Virus record (IMG/VR): IMGVR_UViG_3300032895_000190
Location: 1 to 36,002 of that record
Reading direction: 5' to 3' (one strand)
Origin: a virus
Length of the DNA: 36,002 bases
The position numbers and the translations under genes were made by a program. A model generated the notes under the pieces. The model ran no database searches, was not told the DNA's origin, and saw only the letters and a list, made by a program, of their open reading frames with translations. How positions within the stretch are numbered: position 1 is the first letter of the stretch; each line of letters starts with the position of its first letter. Below, piece by piece: positions 15,049 through 23,305 of this stretch.

Positions 15049-17724
15049 GTGTCTGAGGGCACCAGCGTATCGGACCTAGTTACAGCGACGGTGGACGCCA
15101 GCGCTGCAGCGATTGCCTTGCACTTCGAGCGACTTTACGCTGATCAAGGATGCACGTCGTTCGAGGACGAGCATAGTCTCGGCATACGGCTTGAGGCGGG
15201 CTGGGATGGCGATCTAAGGGACGCGCTCGGGGCTGACGCGTCAGGCTTTCCGCATGTCGCGATCTCCGATGTCTTTGCTAACTGGCTGCGGCAAGCGCTC
15301 GGTCCAGGGAGGGGGAAGGGGCGCCGCCTAGACCGGCATATCTGGGCAGCGGATGAGGATCGAAGACTTCAGTCCCTTTTCCCGACTACTGCGAGACGTG
15401 GTCGCGAGAGCGGTGTGGATGAACCGAGTCTATCCTCCTTGGGAAGAACTCGACTATCCGCCATACTGCAACAGGCACTTCTCCGCAGCAGGCGGGTGCT
15501 GCAGGCCGAGAAGGCACAGACGGCCAACCACGACCCACGCCGCGAGCCGGCGAGCGCCTTTTGTCCGTCGCCGTTCTACGTAGCCCAGAGGATTCTCTCC
15601 AATCCAGAGGCTCCTGCCACCGAGATCTATGCGCGTGCGGCGATCCGGATAGCGCTCGCCGAGCGCGTGGCCTCGCGGGACGACCGTCCTCTGAAGCTGG
15701 ACTACGACACATTGTCCGTGGCGCTCGAGGAAATTTGGGCCAGGGCAGCTACAAGCAAGAACGCTCGGCAGGGGCACCTCGCGGCAAATCGCGAGGCCGT
15801 ATTCTTGCGTCACTACCTTGCGGCCCAAGGCATCCTCGTACTCGAGATTGACTGGACGGAGACGACGAGTCCCTGGGCACGGATCGACCGGCTCCTCAGA
15901 ACGCCTGACGGTCTCTTTACGCTGTCGGAAGGCGGCGAGCTCGGCCGCCATGTGAGCTTCAGGCTCCATCCCGAGTACTCTGGCTTGCCAGACGCGGCGG
16001 TGCTGCTCAACGAGCTTGAAGGTCTGCCTCTGCCGATCGAGGGAATGTCCGAGATCTTCCAGGGCGGCCTCAGATTCGCCGCGAGCGGCGACATTGTTGC
16101 CGCCGTCTCGGGTCCGTTCGGTGCCGGCAAGACAACCGCATGTCTCGCACTTGCCGCCTCGTTAGCGCCTCTCGGATGCCGAACCCTCTTCCTGTCCTGT
16201 GAGGAGGAACCGGAAGATATCACGGTGAGACTGCGGGAAGCGGTGCCCCGCCATCTCGCTCGGAGCTCGTCGCTTTTCAGGTCGGTGCCGGCGCACCAAG
16301 TTGGCTCCGACAGGCTGGACGGCTGGTTTCGCGCCCACAAGCTGCGCGTGGCGGAAGACGACGGCGTAGAGATCGACGTCGCTGTCGCGCTCACCTCGCT
16401 CATTGACGACGCGCTGAAGGAGGCGTCTCTGTTCCATCCGTTCCGTGTTGGATCGTTATCAGACAACAAGCTTCCAAGCTTTGCTCGCCCTGTGATCATA
16501 GTCGACGGATTCCACCAACTCTTCCTTGAGACCAAGACGAGTGGCCACGGGATCGAAAGTTCGCTTAGGCGCCTAATTGACCGGTGCCGTGATATGCGCG
16601 CCGTCTTTCTGTTCACTGTGGGTGAAACAGAGCCTGTGATACGCCGTCTCGATTATCTTTGTGATCTTGTTCTGCAGCTCGACCGGCGCGGCTTCGACAC
16701 GCCGGAATCGCGGGCAGAGAGGATATTCCGCCTTCTCAAGGCACGCCGCCAGCCAGCCATCTCCGGTGCGCACGTGCTACACCTCTCCGGTCCGCGCAGT
16801 TTTCGCGTCAAGCCGAACGCGTCGAGCTATGCCCAACGAGGCAAGTTGCGCAGGTGGGCGGAGCCCGACGCCGCCAGCATCCTTCGCCTCTCGGACAGTT
16901 GGGACGACGTCCATCTACAGGCCGGAACCCAGAGCCTGATTTACGGCTATGGCAGCTCTGGGAAGGCGGGTCTCGGGCTGTACATTCTTCACCGCCGACC
17001 GATGCCGGCTTCCAGAGAGTTTAGGAGCGAACCCGATTTGTTCGCGCCTGAAAGGCACACCTCTGAGGCCCCTCTAGACGTGCGGCACTCGTACGAGAGC
17101 CGGATTCTGATCGTGTCGTTCCTGTACCACGCGACATATTATCGCAAGCTTGCGGCCCGTATCCGTAGACCACCCGGGTTGCGCCCGGACCGACCCTCAT
17201 CGGCGGCGGACAGCATGCTCCTTGACGTGATGGCGCTCTATCCGGGAAATCTCACGCCGGAGGACTTCCTGGCTAAGATCGATAATCGCCTGCGGGCCGC
17301 AGAGGCACGGGGGTTGCCTTACACAGGCGTCATGATCGACGGGATACACAACGTCTACGTGCAGTTTCCGGCATTGCAAGCTGAGACGACGTTCTGGCCT
17401 CAACTCTATGGTGAACTCCGCCGTCGTGGCGTCAACGTTGTGACGACGCACACCGACTTCGAGCTACGCAGCGAAAGTCATACCGGCCAGCCTTCGATTG
17501 ACTTCGAGCACGCCCGCCAACGCGCAGCCCCTCTGATGTCCGCTCTCGTATCCGCCGCCGACTACACGTTTGAACTCTCCGCGGTGACGAAGTCATTTAC
17601 GACGGCATACGAATACATATTCTTTGCCCGGGACACGCTCGGTGCTGACCCGCCAAATGGCTACGCCATCTGGAACCGCCAGACATGTCGGTTGGGGGAA
17701 TGGCAGCCTGGGTTACCCGTGTGA
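15049..17724 (+). CDS. double KaiC/RecA-like ATPase, 891 aa
   Basis: Large ATPase with two RecA-like domains. The N-terminal 330 residues are helical and unrecognised. Domain 1 (about 330-590) has Walker A GPFGAGKT at 355-362, the KaiC-type FLSCEEEPEDI with its Glu pair at about 385-387, Walker B VIIVDG with Asp486, and the closing segment RLLKARRQPAISGAHVLHL, which mirrors the KaiC family's KSRG-type ending. Domain 2 (about 610-890) has a degenerate P-loop GYGSSGKAG (634-641; the usual Thr/Ser after Lys is Ala) and a Walker-B-like VMIDG with Asp764 but no Glu pair. One active and one inactive ring domain is a plausible reading. GTG start at 15049, two bases after the preceding stop. KaiC-like ATPases act as hexameric switches or signal processors; the role here is unknown. 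Confidence 0.75.
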   Translation: MSEGTSVSDLVTATVDASAAAIALHFERLYADQGCTSFEDEHSLGIRLEAGWDGDLRDALGADASGFPHVAISDVFANWLRQALGPGRGKGRRLDRHIWAADEDRRLQSLFPTTARRGRESGVDEPSLSSLGRTRLSAILQQALLRSRRVLQAEKAQTANHDPRREPASAFCPSPFYVAQRILSNPEAPATEIYARAAIRIALAERVASRDDRPLKLDYDTLSVALEEIWARAATSKNARQGHLAANREAVFLRHYLAAQGILVLEIDWTETTSPWARIDRLLRTPDGLFTLSEGGELGRHVSFRLHPEYSGLPDAAVLLNELEGLPLPIEGMSEIFQGGLRFAASGDIVAAVSGPFGAGKTTACLALAASLAPLGCRTLFLSCEEEPEDITVRLREAVPRHLARSSSLFRSVPAHQVGSDRLDGWFRAHKLRVAEDDGVEIDVAVALTSLIDDALKEASLFHPFRVGSLSDNKLPSFARPVIIVDGFHQLFLETKTSGHGIESSLRRLIDRCRDMRAVFLFTVGETEPVIRRLDYLCDLVLQLDRRGFDTPESRAERIFRLLKARRQPAISGAHVLHLSGPRSFRVKPNASSYAQRGKLRRWAEPDAASILRLSDSWDDVHLQAGTQSLIYGYGSSGKAGLGLYILHRRPMPASREFRSEPDLFAPERHTSEAPLDVRHSYESRILIVSFLYHATYYRKLAARIRRPPGLRPDRPSSAADSMLLDVMALYPGNLTPEDFLAKIDNRLRAAEARGLPYTGVMIDGIHNVYVQFPALQAETTFWPQLYGELRRRGVNVVTTHTDFELRSESHTGQPSIDFEHARQRAAPLMSALVSAADYTFELSAVTKSFTTAYEYIFFARDTLGADPPNGYAIWNRQTCRLGEWQPGLPV

Positions 17725-17883
17725 TCGCGTGCCGGCACCACCAACCCGGAGATCGCCGAGCTGGTTTGGCTGCTCGACAACATCTTTCACCACGACTATC
17801 CGGCCGGCACTCTCCGCGCCTTCAAGCGGACGCTCGGCAAGCTGCGCAACGCCGTACCAACCGAGGACGCCCCGGTCAGGTGA
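17725..17883 (+). pseudogene. orphan coding-like remnant after the ATPase stop
   Basis: In the same frame as the ATPase and directly after its TGA, the sequence reads about 52 residues that look like real protein (NPEIAELVWLLDNIFHH, then FKRTLGKLRNAV) and ends with TGA at 17881-17883, overlapping the last bases of the convergent phage gene. There is no ATG, GTG or TTG start. It may be the 3' end of a gene truncated when the cargo was inserted, or a readthrough tail of the ATPase. I do not recognise it. Confidence 0.3.
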
Positions 17884-20518
17884 CGCCGTAGGGTCCCGTG
17901 ACAAGCAGCCCGATCACCGCGCCGCCCGCGTTCAACGCCTCGATCCACAGGTAGGAACTGCCGGCGGTCGCTATCTCGTCCGGGTACCCGCCCCACAGAT
18001 TGCCGCTATAGTTCGACGCGTTGATCCAGCCCGAGGCCGGCGGCACGGTGGCCGAACTGCCGAACGCCTCTCGCAGGCTGGCCGGCGTCGGCGTCGCGGT
18101 GACATTGACACCCGGGCCATAGCCGGGGGCATAAGGCCCACCCGGCGAAATGTAATTCAACGTCAGCGTCGTGGCGTAGGTCGTCCCGTTCGCCGTCGCC
18201 GAGAAGCTGCTCGCGCCCGCTGCGTTCACCGCCGCCACCTGGAAATCATACTCCGTGCCCGCGCTAAGCCCGGAGATCGTCGTCGCGGTGCCGCTGATCC
18301 CGGTCACCTGGGTCCAGGCACCGCCCACGCTCGCCACGCGATACTGCGCGGTGTAGCTGCTCGCCGCGTCATGCGAGCCGTCGATCGCCGCTGCCGACCA
18401 GGAGATGGCGACGCTCGACGTGGTGATCGCCAGCAGCGTCCCCGCCGCAAGGCCCCCAGGCACATTCGGCGCAGCGGCCGAGGTGGTCGCGCTCGCGGGC
18501 GATGACGTGGCGGTGCCCGCGCTGTTGGTGGCGATCACCTGGAAATTGTAGGCGGTCGCGTGCGCCAGCCCGGTCACGCTGACCGACGTCCCGGCGACCG
18601 GCGCGCCGAAAATCGTCCAGCCTCCGCCCGGCGCCACCTGGTATTGCACCGTGTAGCTCGCTGCGGCGTCGTGCGTGCCGTCCGAGGCCGAAGCCGTCCA
18701 CGACAGCGCGACCACGCTATAGGCCGGCGAGCCGGCCGCCGCCACAAGCCCGGCCGGCGCGTTCGGCGGGTTGAGCGCCGTGGTGGCCGTTGCCAGGTTC
18801 GACGGAGGTCCAACGCCCGAGGCGTTGCTCGCCAGCACCTGGAAGTCGTACGCCGTATTGCTCGACAGGCTGGTGACCGTGAAGCCGGTCGGCGACGGCC
18901 CGACCGTGCCCGCGGTTGACCAGATACCGACGCCATGCGCGCTGACCTGGATGATGTAGCCCGACGCCAGACCGCCGGACGTCGCCGGCGACCACGACAA
19001 CACTGCGGTGCTCGCCGTCGTGCTGACCACTGTCAGGCCCAGCGGCGGGTTCGGGGAGGGAAGCTGGTAGACGCCAACGCTCGCGGCCGGCGCGATCAGC
19101 GGGACGCTCGCGCCCGCCGCCAGGTCATAGGTTGGGTTCACCGTCGGGCCGGTGCCGGAGGCCAGTGCCTGAAACGTGGTCGGGCAAAACGCCGGATGGA
19201 TCGCACCTGATTCCGCCGCGATCTGATCCGACCGGCTGACGTCGCGGTAAAGCCGCTGCGCGATCACCAACGACGGCAGCGGGAGCTGCAGGTTGACCGT
19301 CACGATGCTCGGCAGGCTGGCGCCGCGCGCCGTCAGGTCCTGCACCACGGCCGAGCGGAGCGTCTTCAAGGCGGTATAGGTCACATCCTCGCCGGCGTCC
19401 CCCGCGGCGGTGATCTCGCTGTCCAGCGCAGCGGCCAGCGACACGCGCAGCGCGGCGGCGTCGTTGTAGCTGCTCGGCTGGTAGGACGCCGATGCGCGCG
19501 CCAGGCTGACCAGCGTGGCCCGCCGGCACGCCGCCGCCATCGCGTCGCGCATGGCGGCCATCGCGGCACCGATGCCCACGGTCCCGCCGGCACTGTCCGC
19601 GAAGGTGAACCCGGCCAGTGCGAGCAGGACCTGCACCTGGTCGGCCGGATCGGTGATGCCGGCCCGCATCGCCTCCACCAGCGCCGCCAGGGCGTCCAGC
19701 ATGTCGGTGGAGGCACCGTACGAGGCAGCGGCTGCGGCGGCGCCGGAGGCGGCCAGGGCCAGCGCGGCACGCTGATTCGCTAGCTGGGCCTGTAGCGTCG
19801 CCACCGTGGTGCCGATCGGCAGCATGACCGAGGCTGAGCCCGCGCCGTAGCGGCCATAGGTGGTATTGGCATCGGGCGCCGGGAGGGCCGCTGCCATGCC
19901 GACGATCGCGGTCGGGTTGGCGCCACCGGCGATCGTCGCCGCGGCGAAACTGGTCACCACCGCCTGCCCCTCGCCGGTAACGGCCGGGCCGGCTGTGGCG
20001 GCCGGGATCGCCGTGCCGCCCAGGTCGCTGCCGGAGGCCGTCAATGCGCTGTCGGCCGCGGCGAACACGGCAACCGCGGTGGCGATGATCGTGGCCGGGA
20101 AGACCGGGCTGCCGGCTTCGATGAATTGGAACGCGACCTCGATCACCCGCATCTTGTCGCGGTGGATCGCGGTCGAGGCCGACCCGACTGCCACCTTCAC
20201 TGCGCCGATCGTCGGGTGGATCAGCAGTCCCGGACCCTTCGTCTCCACCGCGTTGTCGAGCAAGAGCTGCATGACCGGCGCCAGATCGCCGATCAGGTAG
20301 CCGGAAAAGCTATAGATTCGCAGCGCGCGGCCCATGTCCTCGGGCCAGCCGCCATCGACATAGGGGTATTCGTGGATCGCCTGCCGCCGGCCCTTTTTGG
20401 CCTGCGCGGCGATCACCTTGAACGGCACACCGCGGAAGCTCGCCGTTTGCAGCAGGCCCATGAAGCCCGCGATGCTGGTCGGCGGCGCAATACCAGTGAC
20501 CCCGGTAAAGCCGCTCAT
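17876..20518 (-). CDS. DNA circularisation protein (Mu gp43-like) fused to FN3 domains
   Basis: 880 residues from the ATG at 20518, five bases after the tape-measure stop. Residues about 18-135 are a DNA_circ_N domain (FMGLLQTASFRGVPFKVIAAQAKKGRR, YPYVDGGWPEDMGR, YSFSGYLIGDL, GPGLLIHPTIGAVKV, VIEVAFQFIEAG), as in Mu gp43. Residues about 150-470 are Ala-rich helical, as in the family. Three fibronectin type III domains follow (about 487-575, 578-676, 680-783), each with the SWSxA / YxVQY / YDFQVxAxNxAG pattern. A 95-residue cap ends the protein. Usual gp43 proteins end before the FN3 part, so the C-terminal 390 residues are an added module, similar in layout to the fibre at 30757-32715. It may display adhesive domains near the baseplate. 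An earlier in-frame ATG at 20656 reads only Arg-rich overlap sequence and is rejected. Confidence 0.88.
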   Translation of the reverse strand: MSGFTGVTGIAPPTSIAGFMGLLQTASFRGVPFKVIAAQAKKGRRQAIHEYPYVDGGWPEDMGRALRIYSFSGYLIGDLAPVMQLLLDNAVETKGPGLLIHPTIGAVKVAVGSASTAIHRDKMRVIEVAFQFIEAGSPVFPATIIATAVAVFAAADSALTASGSDLGGTAIPAATAGPAVTGEGQAVVTSFAAATIAGGANPTAIVGMAAALPAPDANTTYGRYGAGSASVMLPIGTTVATLQAQLANQRAALALAASGAAAAAASYGASTDMLDALAALVEAMRAGITDPADQVQVLLALAGFTFADSAGGTVGIGAAMAAMRDAMAAACRRATLVSLARASASYQPSSYNDAAALRVSLAAALDSEITAAGDAGEDVTYTALKTLRSAVVQDLTARGASLPSIVTVNLQLPLPSLVIAQRLYRDVSRSDQIAAESGAIHPAFCPTTFQALASGTGPTVNPTYDLAAGASVPLIAPAASVGVYQLPSPNPPLGLTVVSTTASTAVLSWSPATSGGLASGYIIQVSAHGVGIWSTAGTVGPSPTGFTVTSLSSNTAYDFQVLASNASGVGPPSNLATATTALNPPNAPAGLVAAAGSPAYSVVALSWTASASDGTHDAAASYTVQYQVAPGGGWTIFGAPVAGTSVSVTGLAHATAYNFQVIATNSAGTATSSPASATTSAAAPNVPGGLAAGTLLAITTSSVAISWSAAAIDGSHDAASSYTAQYRVASVGGAWTQVTGISGTATTISGLSAGTEYDFQVAAVNAAGASSFSATANGTTYATTLTLNYISPGGPYAPGYGPGVNVTATPTPASLREAFGSSATVPPASGWINASNYSGNLWGGYPDEIATAGSSYLWIEALNAGGAVIGLLVTGPYGVT

Positions 20519-20522
20519 CGCG

Positions 20523-22328
20523 TTAGCTCCACGGACCGCCGACCATCGGCATGCTGTGTTCGATCCTCGGCGGCGACGCGCTGACCGCGCCCGTGCCGAC
20601 CGCCGTTGCCGTCGTGCCCTGCGGTGCGTTGTGCAGATGCACGTCCACCTGGACATGCCCGGCCAGGCTCGCGATGGCCGGCGCGCTCACGACATGCCCG
20701 GCACGTTGCGATTCCAGGCCGACCGCGCCACCGCTTTCGTACGGAAAGAACGCATTCGCTGCACCGAAGGCATCGGGTGAACCGCGCACGCTGCTCATCA
20801 GGGCGGCGTTCCTGCCGCTGCGGAGATCCTCGACAAGGAAGCCGTAGTTTGCCTCATCCGAGGATGGGTCCAGATGGTGCGCCGCCGCCCATTGCTCGAA
20901 CTCGACACGCCGCGGACCCGTCCACTGCGCCCAACCGAAACCGCCGCGCGAGCCGGGGATCAGCGGATGTTCCTCGTTGATCCCTTGCAAGCCGGACTCA
21001 GCCATCAGGTTCGACACGATGCCGGCGGCCTGATCCTTGGTGATGCCGAGGTCACTCGCGAGAGCATCGCGAACGCCAGCCGCCCGCTCTTGGTTCTCCT
21101 TGTTCAACAGGCTCCGCGACGCGGCGCGATTGCTGGTGGCACTAAGCCAATGCCATGCACGTTCGTACCAAGGCGGGCGATAGTCATCCGACGATGACGC
21201 CGGGTTGAACGGGGAGCCGAGCGGGGCAAAGGGCAGGTGAACACCGCCCGGCGTGAAGATCGTCCTGGTGTCGTCAAACGTCTTCGCCGGCGGAAGCTGA
21301 TTTGCCAGCGCGCCGATGCCGGCGCTCACCGCCAACAGCTCAGTCGGCCCGAGCAGGCCGAGCGCGCGCAATATCCATACCGCCGGCTTGATGGCAGATA
21401 GTGCGGCAACCGCGCCGAGGACGGCGCCGGCATTCTTCCCGTAGGAGTCTGCCAGGTCTTTGTTGTGTTCGATCCAATGCGACGTGGTGTCGAGAACCTT
21501 GGTCGCGGTGCCCGACCAGCTATCCACGATGCGATTGCCGACGCCCTCGATCGCCAAGCCGAGTTCCGACCAGGACGCATTCATCTTCTTCGCGTTGGCC
21601 GCCATCTCGGCGGTCATCACGCCGCCGGTCTCCCGCGCCCGGCGAACGAAGTCATCAAGGCCTGCCTGTCCTTTCTCCAGCAGCGGCAGCAAATCCTTGT
21701 CGACACCGACCGCCGCGAGCGCCCGGCCAGCCGTAGCCTTGTCGGTATAGGTGGACGCCTTGTTCGCCAGCTTGCCGAGCGCATCCTCGGTCTTGGTGAT
21801 GTTGCCCTGCTGGTCGCGCCAGTCGATGCCGAGCGCCTTCAAACTCATCTGCGCGGTGGCGTCGCGGTTATAGAACGCCGCATGCAACGTTTCGGACAGC
21901 CCTTTCAGGCTGCTGTCCATCGCTTCGGCCGAGCTGCCGGCCAACCGGGCGGCACCGCGCAATGCACTCAGCCGATCGACCGGCGTGTTCAGCAGGTTCG
22001 CGGTCTTGCTGATCGAATTGCCCGCGTCGGCCCACCGCCGGCTCAGTTCGACCATCCCGCCGAGGCTGGCGGCGGAGGTAATCCCGACCATCGGGCCGGC
22101 CAAACGTTCCACCGCCCGTGCCGCGCCGAGCGCTCGATCGCCGAGCGTTTGCATGCCCTCGGCGGCGCGGTTGATCCCGGTGACCTCGCCGAATTTCGCC
22201 AGGCTTTTGTTGAACCGATCGGCCGGCGCAGTCAGCGCGGCGATGCGCTTGTTGATCGCATCGAGGCCTGCACTCGCGGCATCATTGATGCCGACGCCGA
22301 TTGCGAACCCGGCTGATTTACCCGCCAC
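20523..22328 (-). CDS. tail tape measure protein with embedded lysozyme domain
   Basis: 601 residues, GTG start at 22328 overlapping the end of the chaperone frameshift frame. Residues 1-300 are helical tape-measure sequence (LDAINKRIAALTAPADRFNKSLAKFGEVTG; GNSISKTANLLNTPVDRL). A hydrophobic stretch at about 300-345 (AGAVLGAVAALSAI ... LLAVSAGIGALA) is the usual membrane-like segment. Residues about 415-515 form a phage tail lysozyme domain (Phage_lysozyme2 type): GITKDQAAGIVSNLMAESGL with probable catalytic Glu444, then GGFGWAQWTGPRR. The tape measure sets tail length and is ejected; the lysozyme would cut peptidoglycan during DNA entry. At about 600 aa it predicts a fairly short tail. Confidence 0.9.
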   Translation of the reverse strand: MAGKSAGFAIGVGINDAASAGLDAINKRIAALTAPADRFNKSLAKFGEVTGINRAAEGMQTLGDRALGAARAVERLAGPMVGITSAASLGGMVELSRRWADAGNSISKTANLLNTPVDRLSALRGAARLAGSSAEAMDSSLKGLSETLHAAFYNRDATAQMSLKALGIDWRDQQGNITKTEDALGKLANKASTYTDKATAGRALAAVGVDKDLLPLLEKGQAGLDDFVRRARETGGVMTAEMAANAKKMNASWSELGLAIEGVGNRIVDSWSGTATKVLDTTSHWIEHNKDLADSYGKNAGAVLGAVAALSAIKPAVWILRALGLLGPTELLAVSAGIGALANQLPPAKTFDDTRTIFTPGGVHLPFAPLGSPFNPASSSDDYRPPWYERAWHWLSATSNRAASRSLLNKENQERAAGVRDALASDLGITKDQAAGIVSNLMAESGLQGINEEHPLIPGSRGGFGWAQWTGPRRVEFEQWAAAHHLDPSSDEANYGFLVEDLRSGRNAALMSSVRGSPDAFGAANAFFPYESGGAVGLESQRAGHVVSAPAIASLAGHVQVDVHLHNAPQGTTATAVGTGAVSASPPRIEHSMPMVGGPWS

Positions 22329-22605
22329 GTTCGCGCTCCGTGATTCGAGGCATCAGGCTTGCCCAACGCAGCAGCGCCGAAAGCGGCAGGATCAGCGCCC
22401 AGCGCAGGCCGTCGCCATAGAAGCGACCGACCCTCGCCGCCTGAATCTCCAGCTCACCCGATCGGGCGAGCAGGATCAGGAGGTCGGCGCCGCTGCCGCT
22501 GCCAACGCGGCGGCGGCCTTCGCTGCTTGCTCGGCCGCCAAAGCCTCGGCCGCGGCCTCGGCCAGCACGGCCTTGCGCCGCGCGGCCCGCCAGCTCTCCA
22601 AAGGG
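22318..22605 (-). CDS. -1 frameshift extension of the tail assembly chaperone
   Basis: In the -1 frame relative to the chaperone, a stretch ending at 22318 reads DLLILLARSGELEIQAARVG and RFYGDGLRWALILPLSALLRWASLM. This pattern is typical of the C-terminal extension made by frameshifting in Mu-like gp41/gp42 and other tail chaperone pairs. It has no start of its own in a plausible place, and its 5' part overlaps the chaperone gene. Frameshifting at C_CCT_TTG (22605-22599) would give a product of about 191 residues; slippage further downstream is also possible, because the early part of this frame is Arg/Gly-rich. Confidence 0.6.
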   Translation of the reverse strand, partial: PFGELAGRAAQGRAGRGRGRGFGGRASSEGRRRVGSGSGADLLILLARSGELEIQAARVGRFYGDGLRWALILPLSALLRWASLMPRITERERGG

Positions 22606-22892
22606 TCGGGGGCTGGCGCGCCCACGAACTCCTCCAGGTAATCCGCGATCTGCTGGTTGAACCAGTGCGGCTGCACTTTCAGCACGTCGTACGGCACATG
22701 CTCCGCCGAAGCGGATTCCAGCATGCGCAGGGTCACGTCGAGGCCGCTCGCGCCGTGAACCGCCGTCGCCTTCAACACGTCTTCCGAAGTCGGCGCACCT
22801 ACGGTCAGCGTCGTGTATTGCATGCCGCCATGCATCTGCGGCTTCGGCAGCGTCCAGACGATCGGCTCTGGCACCGGCACCCATTCGGTCAT
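22476..22892 (-). CDS. tail assembly chaperone (Mu gp41-like)
   Basis: 138 residues. The N-terminal part (WTLPKPQMHGGMQYTTLTVGAPTSEDVLKA) and LRMLESASAEHVPYDVLKVQPHWFNQQIADYLEEF fit the phage tail assembly chaperone E family between tail tube and tape measure. The last 40 residues are an Ala-rich helix. The start ATG overlaps the tube stop (ATGA). A -1 frameshift would replace its C-terminus with the extension ending at 22318. Known for the family: short and long forms together chaperone the tape measure. Confidence 0.85.
   Translation of the reverse strand: MTEWVPVPEPIVWTLPKPQMHGGMQYTTLTVGAPTSEDVLKATAVHGASGLDVTLRMLESASAEHVPYDVLKVQPHWFNQQIADYLEEFVGAPAPDPLESWRAARRKAVLAEAAAEALAAEQAAKAAAALAAAAAPTS
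22599..22605 (-). promoter_or_regulatory. candidate -1 slippery heptamer CCCTTTG
   Basis: On the minus strand, C CCT TTG lies exactly in the chaperone reading frame in the X_XXY_YYZ form, with codons CCT at 22604-22602 and TTG at 22601-22599. It is inside the overlap of the two frames. Contractile and siphophage tail chaperone genes normally use such sites. No downstream pseudoknot was assessed. Confidence 0.45.
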
Positions 22893-23293
22893 GATTTTGC
22901 TCCAATTTCCATGATGGTTCCGGCCACGCCCTCAAACCGGAAATCAAATCCCGCGTCGGCACCGTTCACGCCGGGGCGGCCGACATACCAAAGGTTGTGC
23001 CCGACGATCTGCTTGCCGTTGGCCAGCAGGAACACCACCGTCGCGTTGCTCAGCCCGGTGAATGACGTGACGCTGTTGGAACCGGTATCGCGGAACTTGC
23101 CCGAGATGTAGGGCGCGACTGGCTTCTGATCGTAACCGTCAACGCCGGACAGGCTGCTCATCGTCGTGTTCTCGACGTTCGCCGGGTCCCAGATAAATTC
23201 AATGACAGAGATCGCACTGCCGTTGACGCTCGCCGCGGTGATGCCGGCGAGCCGGCGATTGGTCGGCGTGCTTGGTGCCAGAGTTCCCGACAT
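22889..23293 (-). CDS. tail tube protein (Mu gpM-like)
   Basis: 134 residues, the right length for a Mu-type tube protein. It opens MSGTLAPSTPTNRRLAGITAASVNG, then SGVDGYDQKPVAPYISGKFRDTGS and LANGKQIVGHNLWYVGRPGVNGADAGFDFRFEG, which follow the order of the tube family (DUF2597/phage tail tube). It is preceded by the sheath and followed by the chaperone, the canonical order. It forms the inner tube through which DNA and tape measure pass. Confidence 0.9.
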   Translation of the reverse strand: MSGTLAPSTPTNRRLAGITAASVNGSAISVIEFIWDPANVENTTMSSLSGVDGYDQKPVAPYISGKFRDTGSNSVTSFTGLSNATVVFLLANGKQIVGHNLWYVGRPGVNGADAGFDFRFEGVAGTIMEIGAKS

Positions 23294-23305
23294 GGATCAG
23301 CTCCC

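Noticed and set aside
22318-22962. independent 214-residue gene starting at 22962
   Set aside because: Only its last 60 residues look real; the first part is Arg-rich overlap with tube and chaperone genes, so a frameshift extension explains it better.
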